Source of the DNA: Chordibacter sp038110535 | GTDB lineage: Bacteria; Verrucomicrobiota; Verrucomicrobiia; Opitutales; Seribacteraceae | Direction of reading: 5' to 3' | Length of the DNA: 5,538 nt | Assembly: GCA_038110535.1 (NCBI GenBank) | Contig: JAYNJW010000077.1 | Coordinates: forward strand, 1 to 5,538 | In this document: positions 1-5,221 of the stretch, in pieces | Numbering within the stretch: the first letter of the stretch is position 1 | How the letters are laid out: every line of letters starts with the position of its first letter | The notes under the pieces: generated by a model | The model's database searches: none | What the model was told of the DNA's origin: nothing | What the model saw: the letters and a program-made list of their open reading frames with translations, nothing else | Program-made: the position numbers and the translations under genes

Positions 1-101
1 GCCTGAGCGAACTGGCCAACTTTGGTAACACGATAGAATGGGAACTTCTCTGCTCGATTACTAAGCGTGTCCCGCGGATTTATTTGACCAAAAGAGAGTA
101 G
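1..101 (+). CDS. Probable C-terminal end of an unidentified protein (5' end outside window)
   Basis: Reading from base 3, one frame stays open for 32 codons and stops at TAG 99-101. The other two forward frames close early (TGA at 4-6; TAA at about 26-28). The translated tail contains ELANFGNTIEWELLCSITK and ends KRVPRIYLTKRE. It has a mixed hydrophobic and basic composition like a normal soluble protein C-terminus and no low-complexity bias. I do not recognise the family. The tail is too short to assign a function, and an open stretch of this length could occur by chance. About 100 bp separate its stop from the next start at 204. Confidence 0.42.
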   Translation, partial: LSELANFGNTIEWELLCSITKRVPRIYLTKRE

Positions 102-203
102 CTCACTTCAGATTGATCATTAATAGGATAATGACCTATCTAGCTTACATTTTGAATAGAGCGTGCTTGCCTAAGATCAAATAACCGATCATTTTTAAAT
201 CTC

Positions 204-740
204 ATGAGATTATTCCTATTACCTTTCCTGTTCCTTTTATGCAATGCAATGTTTGCGGAAGAATCAGTGTCCAACGCCGAGCTATCCCGCAAGCTCGATC
301 TCATCCTTGGAAAAGTTGGCGGACTGGAAGAACGGGTGGGGAAACTGGAGTCCGAAAACAAGGAAGTTAAAAAAGAGGTAAAGCAAGCTGCCCAGTCTGC
401 CCAGGAAGCAAAATCAGCAACGAATGCTTTACAGATTCCCAAGGACGAAAAAGAAAAATCTTCTTTTTTTAAAAATTTAAAAAACCAAATCTATTCTCAG
501 GAAGCCTTAGACTCTGGTCCATGGGCAAAAAAAGAAAGCTGGGCAGGAATACGAAAAAACCTAACGCGCTTCCAAGTTCGAAAAATATTGGGCGATCCTC
601 ATGAGGTTAAACAATCCATCAAGCCAAGGGTTGATCAAGTCTATCAGTACATTGGAGACCTCAATGCCGATGGGGAGGAAGAAGTAGCTCTCGTTTACTT
701 CTTTCGCGATCGGGTAGTCTCCTTCGAATCGCCCTTTTGA
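204..740 (+). CDS. Exported coiled-coil protein with C-terminal SmpA/BamE-like domain
   Basis: This 178-residue protein probably acts in the periplasm; its precise function is unknown. Residues 1-18 form a signal peptide: a basic start (MR), a hydrophobic core of L/F, and a likely cut after MFA. The C at residue 13 lacks a proper lipobox (preceded by F-L-L), so a lipoprotein is unlikely. Residues about 22-75 are heptad-like and rich in K/E/L (KLDLILGKVGGLEERVGKLE), predicting a coiled coil. A charged linker follows. From W113 on, WAGIRKNLTRFQVRKILGDP matches the 'W..I..gmt..qVr.iLG.P' signature of small SmpA/OmlA (BamE-type) domains. The domain ends with DLNADGEEEVALVYFFRDRV, which includes an acidic DxNxDGxxE loop. 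The ATG at 204 is chosen because it places the signal peptide at the N-terminus; no Shine-Dalgarno sequence is visible. The BamE-like fold is pattern recognition, not a profile search. Confidence 0.85.
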   Translation: MRLFLLPFLFLLCNAMFAEESVSNAELSRKLDLILGKVGGLEERVGKLESENKEVKKEVKQAAQSAQEAKSATNALQIPKDEKEKSSFFKNLKNQIYSQEALDSGPWAKKESWAGIRKNLTRFQVRKILGDPHEVKQSIKPRVDQVYQYIGDLNADGEEEVALVYFFRDRVVSFESPF

Positions 741-776
741 GTTTTCACCGTACATTAAGTACCCTCTGATTTGGTA

Positions 777-804
777 TTGACAAAAATTTGTTTAACCTAA
801 TAAT
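777..804 (+). promoter_or_regulatory. Strong sigma70-type promoter of the porin gene
   Basis: A perfect -35 box TTGACA (777-782) is followed by a 16-base spacer and the -10 box AATAAT (799-804), five of six matches to TATAAT. Neighbouring registers (TAATAA at 798, TAATGA at 801) are possible but match less well. Transcription would begin near 811, giving a leader of about 50 bases before the porin ATG at 861. The preceding gene ends at 740 with no visible terminator, so read-through from it is also possible. Confidence 0.75.
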
Positions 805-822
805 GATACGAAATTCTTGTCT

Positions 823-858
823 ATGATGAGAGTTCAAACAAACAAACAAACTATATAG
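823..858 (+). other. Possible 11-codon leader ORF in the porin 5' UTR
   Basis: An ATG at 823 (followed directly by a second ATG at 826) opens a frame reading MMRVQTNKQTI and stops at TAG 856-858, just 2 bases before the porin ATG at 861. It lies inside the predicted transcript. The CAAA repeat at 835-850 forms its middle. It has no Shine-Dalgarno sequence and could be chance in an A-rich leader. If translated, it would be placed for termination-reinitiation coupling with the porin. Confidence 0.25.
835..850 (+). repeat. (CAAA)x4 tetranucleotide repeat in the porin leader
   Basis: Four perfect CAAA copies, plus one further C at 851, lie 10 bases upstream of the porin start codon. The stretch should be unstructured in RNA and could favour ribosome loading without a Shine-Dalgarno sequence. 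Four copies is short for efficient slippage, so phase variation is only a possibility. Confidence 0.8.
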
Positions 859-860
859 AT

Positions 861-1856
861 ATGAAAAACAAACTAATCGCCGTATTGGCTGCTTTTGGCA
901 TGGTTGCTTCTGCTTCCGCTGTCAAAGTTAATGATAATCTCTCCATCAATGGTTTTATTGACGGATCCTACGCATCCACTGACACTGACGGTGCTGCTAA
1001 AACACAATCCTTGGAAATTGACGAAGTTGAAGTTAATTTTGTACTCAATGTCGGAAATGTTTCAGGTTTAGTTGCCCTCGATGCCGACATTTCTGACGCC
1101 AATGGAGGAACCAATGTTCAACCTAATCTTGGTGTTGAGCAAGCTCACTTCTCTTACAACATCAATGACGCAGTAAGTGTTACTTTTGGTCGTTACGGTT
1201 CTGCACTTGGTTTAGAGCGTGAAGACCCAGCTGGTCTCTACACATACAGCCGTGCTTACAATGATGCAACTGCACAAGGTAATGCGTTTAACCTCGGTAA
1301 TGTTGATGCTAATGCATTTGAAGGTCTCTCATTTGCTTATTCTGCTGATACTTTTTCTGTGGGAGTTTCTCTTCAGAATGATGCCGGTGCAGAAGCTGAT
1401 CTTCAAGATAATGATATCGATTTCGAAGTTTCTTTCGCTTACACTGGTATTGCTGGTGTGAACATTGGTGGTGGTTTCAGAATCGACAATGAAGATAATG
1501 GTGACAGGGAAACTGATGTTGTTAATCTTCACATTTCTCGTCAATTCGGTAAGCTCCTTCTTGCTGGTGAGTACGCTCAACTTGATATCGATGCAAATGG
1601 TGATGCTCTTGCCACCACAGAAGAACTTGATGCATACACAATCCTTGCAGATTATGATGTAAACGACAAATTAGGTGTTGCTCTTCGTATTTCCAGCCAA
1701 GAGCAAACTGGTGCAACTGCTGACTATGACAAGGTTACCATCGCCCCTAACTATGCAATTACTGATTCTCTCGGTGCTATCATTGAATACTCTGATGTTG
1801 ATAATGCTGGTACTGATTCAGAAGAGATTGCTATTGAGCTCACCTACACTTTCTAA
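861..1856 (+). CDS. Outer-membrane beta-barrel porin, highly acidic
   Basis: This 331-residue protein is a likely diffusion porin of the outer membrane. Residues 1-20 are a classic signal peptide (MKNKL basic start, hydrophobic AVLAAFGMVA core, cut after SASA). The mature part alternates amphipathic strands with Asp/Asn/Gly-rich turns. It ends in IAIELTYTF with a terminal phenylalanine, the usual beta-signal for barrel insertion. The segment GRYGSALGLEREDPAGLYTYSRAY (about 110-133) resembles the conserved stretch of the OmpL-like 'BBP2' porin group, so that family is my best guess. The mature chain has about 54 Asp/Glu against 12 Lys/Arg and no Cys or Trp, so it is strongly anionic. Arg codons are mainly CGT and Gly/Ala codons mainly GGT/GCT, typical of an abundant protein. 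It has its own promoter and terminator. There is no Shine-Dalgarno sequence; the start is fixed by the signal peptide. Substrate specificity cannot be read from the sequence. Confidence 0.92.
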   Translation: MKNKLIAVLAAFGMVASASAVKVNDNLSINGFIDGSYASTDTDGAAKTQSLEIDEVEVNFVLNVGNVSGLVALDADISDANGGTNVQPNLGVEQAHFSYNINDAVSVTFGRYGSALGLEREDPAGLYTYSRAYNDATAQGNAFNLGNVDANAFEGLSFAYSADTFSVGVSLQNDAGAEADLQDNDIDFEVSFAYTGIAGVNIGGGFRIDNEDNGDRETDVVNLHISRQFGKLLLAGEYAQLDIDANGDALATTEELDAYTILADYDVNDKLGVALRISSQEQTGATADYDKVTIAPNYAITDSLGAIIEYSDVDNAGTDSEEIAIELTYTF

Positions 1857-1882
1857 GTTTTATACTTAAGCAAAGTTTTCTT

Positions 1883-1912
1883 AAGGGCCGTCCATTTGGA
1901 CGGCCCTTTTTT
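1883..1912 (+). terminator. Intrinsic terminator after the porin gene
   Basis: A perfect 11-bp stem (AAGGGCCGTCC at 1883-1893 paired with GGACGGCCCTT at 1898-1908) encloses an ATTT loop. It runs into a T tract (1907-1912). It sits 27 bases after the porin stop codon and isolates the porin from the downstream membrane-protein gene. Confidence 0.93.
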
Positions 1913-1982
1913 GTGCTTTTATTACGGGACAGATTTTTAGATAAGATTCTAATAATTAAATCATTCCAATACTTTTTACTTA

Positions 1983-3728
1983 ATGATTAGCAAATGGTTT
2001 AAGCTAAACTACAATTACCAAGCATGTCACTGGTTGTATGGAAGATGCCTCGGGTTGGTAACGCTGATCGCCTTTCTTTCCTACTGGCACCAGGCGGACG
2101 CTTTGATTGGTGAGCAGGGATTATCACCATGGACCAAAGATCTTGCCAATATCGAACAATGGTGTGGTCAAAATCCTGATCTAAACAAATGGCACATTCG
2201 CCCGACCCTTGTTTGGCTGGAGCCATTGGCAAACCATCATTTACTCTTTGTAGTAGGTACAATTTCGGCTTTTCTTTTGGCTATTGGAATTCTCCCAACT
2301 ATATGCGGATTAGTAATTTACCTATGCTATCTATCCCTTATGGTCTTAGGGGAACCCTTCCTAAGTTTTCAGTGGGATATCCTCCTTTGTGAGACATTAC
2401 TTTTGTCTCTTCCTTTCCTTCCTCTTACCAAATTCCATAAAATTGGAGACCATTTTAAGGTCTCCTGGATTGCCAGATATTTAATCATCGCATTGCTGGC
2501 AAAATTGATGCTGGAGTCAGGAATTGTCAAATTTACCTCCTTTGGAGCAAATAGTGAGAACACCTGGCGGGATTTAACAGCACTGGACTATCATTACTGG
2601 ACACAACCCCTACCCCATGGATTAAGCGCATGGATCCATTCCTTACCTCAATGGATTGACCAAACTTCGCTTTATTTAATGTATGGAATCGAATTGATCC
2701 TGCCCTTTTTTCTGTTTTTACCGGGAATTTTTCGAAGAATTGGTGTAATCGGACAGGTTCTTCTCCAGATTGCTATTATATTGTCAGGAAATTACGGCTT
2801 TTTTAACCTTCTTACCCTTTGCCTGTGCATTCCGTTAATGGATGATCAAATGTTTCCTAGGTTTATCACAAAGCATTGGAATACAGATAATAAAGTAACT
2901 GAAACTCCTGTTTTCGAGAGTGATTTTCGCCTATTTTTAGGTATTTCCCGTTGGATATATCTGGGCACTGCCTGGTTTTTTTTTGGAATAACCTCTTATG
3001 GACATCTCGCACGCGATCTGAAAGGAAACCAGCCTGATTCAATCATCAATATTGATGCGAAATGGATAGAACCCTATGCAAGCATTATACGCCCTACCCG
3101 TGCCTTCAATTCCTATGGCTTATTCCGGGTGATGACCACCACAAGACCGGAAATTATAATCGAGGGCAGTTTGGACGGTCACAATTGGCGCCCTTATGAA
3201 TTCCGGTGGAAACCTTCTGACGCCAAGCATTCCCCAAGATTTGCCGGTCCCCACATGCCCAGAATTGACTGGCAGATGTGGTTTGAAGGGCTCAATTATG
3301 AACGCTATGCAGGCCATTCCTTTTCACTCATGCTTTACCATAAGTTTCTCAATATCATAGCATTGGGTGGATCAATGAAAGATTTTAACGACTTTAGTAA
3401 AGTGCTTGGACCAACAGAATACCAAAACTTTATTCAGGCACCTCCACAGGTTAAACAAAGGGTGCTGGAAAACTACAATTCCTTACTCAATGCATTTAAT
3501 TCACGCTCCCTATGGTTTGGAAAATTATTGGAAGCAATTTTCGAGCATCGTCCGGTAATTATGAAACACTTGGGTGAAAATTTGGAAAGCTTGTCTACTA
3601 AACCCAAATATTTACGAGTCTCACTTGCCCATTATACCTTTGCAGAACCAAAAGATAAACAGGTGTGGAATGTTTCCCCCATTGATGGGGCATCGGTTAT
3701 TATATCTAAAAATGTTTTGGGTAAATGA
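1983..3728 (+). CDS. Lipase maturation factor (LMF1) family integral membrane protein
   Basis: This 581-residue protein belongs to the family named after vertebrate LMF1, an endoplasmic-reticulum protein needed to fold and assemble lipoprotein lipase. Bacterial members are common but their clients are mostly unknown. An N-terminal membrane half (to about 340) holds hydrophobic segments near 20-38, 86-124, 133-148, 163-178, 229-280 and 321-338. Family-like blocks are LIGEQGLSPW (41-50), FQWDILLCETLLLS (129-142), KLMLESGIVKF (174-184), WRDLTALDYHYWTQPLP (195-211) and GNYGFFNLLTL (269-279). The C-terminal half is a soluble, presumably periplasmic domain with FNSYGLFRVMTTTRPEI (375-391), PRFAGPHMPRIDWQMWFEGL (418-437) and the closing PKYLRVSLAHYTF (541-553). 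Between WFEGL and the closing motif there are about 100 residues, more than I recall in typical members. The ATG at 1983 has no Shine-Dalgarno sequence but gives a complete N-terminus. No clear promoter is visible in 1913-1982. The family call is secure; the biological role is not. Confidence 0.9.
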   Translation: MISKWFKLNYNYQACHWLYGRCLGLVTLIAFLSYWHQADALIGEQGLSPWTKDLANIEQWCGQNPDLNKWHIRPTLVWLEPLANHHLLFVVGTISAFLLAIGILPTICGLVIYLCYLSLMVLGEPFLSFQWDILLCETLLLSLPFLPLTKFHKIGDHFKVSWIARYLIIALLAKLMLESGIVKFTSFGANSENTWRDLTALDYHYWTQPLPHGLSAWIHSLPQWIDQTSLYLMYGIELILPFFLFLPGIFRRIGVIGQVLLQIAIILSGNYGFFNLLTLCLCIPLMDDQMFPRFITKHWNTDNKVTETPVFESDFRLFLGISRWIYLGTAWFFFGITSYGHLARDLKGNQPDSIINIDAKWIEPYASIIRPTRAFNSYGLFRVMTTTRPEIIIEGSLDGHNWRPYEFRWKPSDAKHSPRFAGPHMPRIDWQMWFEGLNYERYAGHSFSLMLYHKFLNIIALGGSMKDFNDFSKVLGPTEYQNFIQAPPQVKQRVLENYNSLLNAFNSRSLWFGKLLEAIFEHRPVIMKHLGENLESLSTKPKYLRVSLAHYTFAEPKDKQVWNVSPIDGASVIISKNVLGK

Positions 3729-3780
3729 CCTGAGATCTTTCCAATAGACATTTTTATTAAATACTAATATAGAGAAAGTT

Positions 3781-4053
3781 ATGAAGAGTGCATATGAATT
3801 GGCTATGGAACGGATGGGCGGAGGAGATGACAAACCACTTACCGATGAACAGAAGGCGAAAATTGCGGAAATTGATTCCAAATTTAAAGCTAAGATTGCG
3901 GAGCGAAAAATATTCCTCGAAAAAAACCTAAGTGATGCCCAGGCACAGGGAAATGCGGATGAAATCGATTTGATTCGTCGTCAATTAAATGACGAAATTG
4001 CTGACCTTGAGGCCAAATCGGAAGCGGAAAAGGACAAAGTTCGCCAAAGCTAA
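3781..4053 (+). CDS. Small conserved charged coiled-coil protein (MKSAYELAMERM type), function unknown
   Basis: This 90-residue protein has no signal peptide or membrane segment, so it is probably cytoplasmic. After the opening MKSAYELAMERM comes a short glycine/aspartate linker (GGGDD). Then LTDEQKAKIAEIDSKFKAK starts a nearly continuous charged helix to the C-terminus, rich in K/E/D/A with heptad-like I/L spacing. No Cys, Trp or catalytic motif is present. The opening and the LTDEQK...IAEIDSK pattern match small hypothetical proteins I recall from Verrucomicrobiota genomes; this is memory, not a search. The gene starts 52 bp after the LMF-family gene on the same strand and may share its transcript. 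It ends 3 bp from the convergent hydrolase gene. A purine-rich AGAGAAAG (3771-3778) precedes the ATG and is the nearest thing to a ribosome binding site in the window. Confidence 0.82.
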   Translation: MKSAYELAMERMGGGDDKPLTDEQKAKIAEIDSKFKAKIAERKIFLEKNLSDAQAQGNADEIDLIRRQLNDEIADLEAKSEAEKDKVRQS

Positions 4054-4056
4054 AAC

Positions 4057-5121
4057 CTATTTTTCCTCTAACTTCAAGGTTTCACCATGCTTCATGGTGA
4101 AAAAGTTACTTTTATCTATCCCTCTGTCCTTTAATACTTTATCTAATTTTAAAGGAGGCTCATTAAGCGGTTCATCTGTAAGATCTAAAAAAGTACCCCA
4201 ATGCATTCCGATAGATTTCTGACTCTTCACATCGAGATGTATCTGCACCGCTTCTTCCGGATTACAATGCATATCCTTCATAAACCACCGTGGTGCATAA
4301 GCCCCAATCGGAATCAACGATAGATCCATTTTTTCAAATCGCTTACCGATATCCTTAAAATCATTCGAATATCCAGTATCACCCGCGAAAAATAAGCGTT
4401 TATCCGGGGCTTCCACCACCCATCCACACCAAAGTACCTCATTGGTATCCAGTACACCACGCCTACTCCAGTGTTGCACAGGCACGGCGTGATACTTCCA
4501 GTCTCCCACTTGATAAGATTGCCACCAGTCCAATTCCATGACCTTTTCTTTAATTCCAATATCGGAAAACCAATCTTTCATTCCCAGTGGTATCAGAAAA
4601 AGCGGTGGATTTTCTTTCTGTCTTTTTACTATGCCAAGAACTGATTTTTTATCCAAATGATCATAGTGGTTGTGAGAAATCAAAACAATATCCAGAAGGG
4701 GAAGATCATCCAATGAAATTGCCGGTTTCATAATCCGTTTAGGCCCCGCAAACCCTACAGGAGATGCCCGATTCGTTAGATGGGGATCAGTAATTAAATT
4801 AATTCCCTTGTATTGCCAAAGAAAGGTTGAGTGACCGATCCAAGTCAAGGTTTCCTCTGTGCTATTAGATTGTAGGAAATCAATATCGGGCTCAACTTGT
4901 TCAAAGCTAATTTTTTCCTGAGAATTCCGGGTAAAGCGCCACTTAAAAACCGTGCCCAAGCTTTTACTCATTCTTTCTTCTGGAAGATAATTATTTTTAA
5001 AACCAGATTCAGTATGGTGTGAAGGTTTTAATAAATTGATATCTTTGGCAACTACCGAAGAAAAAGAGAAAAAAAAGCAAATCAATAAAGGCATATTTAC
5101 AGATAACCGTTCAAAGTACAT
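4057..5121 (-). CDS. Exported MBL-fold metal-dependent hydrolase, NAPE-PLD/RomA type
   Basis: This 354-residue metallo-beta-lactamase-fold hydrolase probably binds two metal ions, normally zinc. Visible motifs in order are TWIGHST (93-99), TDPHLTNRASP (111-121) followed by FAGPKR (124-129), and the metal site HNHYDHLD (150-157; H150, H152, D154, H155). Further ligands are H217 in VPVQHWSRRG, D248 in FAGDTGYS and H307 in GMHWGTF. All seven expected ligands are present, so it should be active. The TDPxxxxRASP and HYDHLD pattern is that of the NAPE-hydrolysing phospholipase D group, which includes bacterial RomA-like proteins. Substrate cannot be deduced; a phospholipid or other phosphodiester is plausible. 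A hydrophobic segment (PLLICFFFSFSSVVA, 11-25) looks like a signal peptide. Start at 5121 gives the full frame; M10 (codon 5094-5092) gives a more standard signal peptide, and neither has a Shine-Dalgarno sequence. It lies downstream of the Gly/Pro repeat gene but behind that gene's terminator. Confidence 0.9.
   Translation of the reverse strand: MYFERLSVNMPLLICFFFSFSSVVAKDINLLKPSHHTESGFKNNYLPEERMSKSLGTVFKWRFTRNSQEKISFEQVEPDIDFLQSNSTEETLTWIGHSTFLWQYKGINLITDPHLTNRASPVGFAGPKRIMKPAISLDDLPLLDIVLISHNHYDHLDKKSVLGIVKRQKENPPLFLIPLGMKDWFSDIGIKEKVMELDWWQSYQVGDWKYHAVPVQHWSRRGVLDTNEVLWCGWVVEAPDKRLFFAGDTGYSNDFKDIGKRFEKMDLSLIPIGAYAPRWFMKDMHCNPEEAVQIHLDVKSQKSIGMHWGTFLDLTDEPLNEPPLKLDKVLKDRGIDKSNFFTMKHGETLKLEEK
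4080..4102. repeat. Perfect 10-bp inverted repeat at the convergent 3' ends
   Basis: TTTCACCATG (4080-4089) and CATGGTGAAA (4093-4102) pair perfectly around a CTT loop. The repeat lies inside the last codons of the hydrolase gene and about 27 bases past the stop of the small + strand gene. Neither strand has a proper T tract directly after it, so it is not a standard terminator. It could still stall polymerase or stabilise a 3' end, or be coincidental. Confidence 0.5.
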
Positions 5122-5164
5122 GACTGCTAAACTTTCACAAGAAGTGATGTGAATAAACTGAAAT

Positions 5165-5191
5165 AAAAAAGCCCCTCACTTGGAGGGGCTT
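5165..5191 (-). terminator. Intrinsic terminator of the Gly/Pro repeat gene
   Basis: On the minus strand a 9-bp stem (AAGCCCCTC/GAGGGGCTT) with a 5-base loop runs into TTTTTT (5170-5165) and further T/A. It begins about 30 bases after the TAA stop at 5224-5222. It supports a minus-strand gene ending here and separates that gene from the hydrolase gene. The hydrolase presumably has its own promoter in 5122-5165, although I see no convincing boxes. Confidence 0.9.
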
Positions 5192-5221
5192 AGTTATTGT
5201 TGTTAAGCTAGAATCGTAAAC

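Noticed and set aside
113..132. Promoter from TTGATC (113) and GATAAT (127) before the BamE-like gene
   Set aside because: The spacing between boxes is only 8 bases, far below the usual 16-18. No other convincing pair is present in 102-203.
204..257. Lipoprotein signal at Cys13 of the BamE-like protein
   Set aside because: The residues before Cys are F-L-L, without the small residue needed at -1, and a normal cleavage site follows at MFA.
140..442. Minus-strand open frame of 100 residues opposite the coiled-coil gene
   Set aside because: It is antisense to the K/E-rich coding sequence, giving a Ser/Phe-rich translation with no recognisable features. The plus-strand gene has a signal peptide and a domain signature.
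1219..1869. Several 64-83 residue frames on both strands inside the porin gene
   Set aside because: They are shadows of a strongly codon-biased porin gene with low-complexity L/M/H-rich translations and no start signals.
1999..3881. Short minus-strand frames and a +1-shifted frame over the LMF-family gene
   Set aside because: They overlap a 581-residue frame with clear family motifs and show no coherent domain of their own. The 3621-3881 frame also overlaps the small charged-protein gene.
3989..4222. Plus-strand 77-residue frame across the convergent gene ends
   Set aside because: It overlaps the end of the 90-residue gene and is antisense to the hydrolase; no supporting start signal or motif.
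4314..4559. Minus-strand 81-residue frame inside the hydrolase gene
   Set aside because: It is out of frame with the metal-ligand motifs, which all lie in the 354-residue frame.
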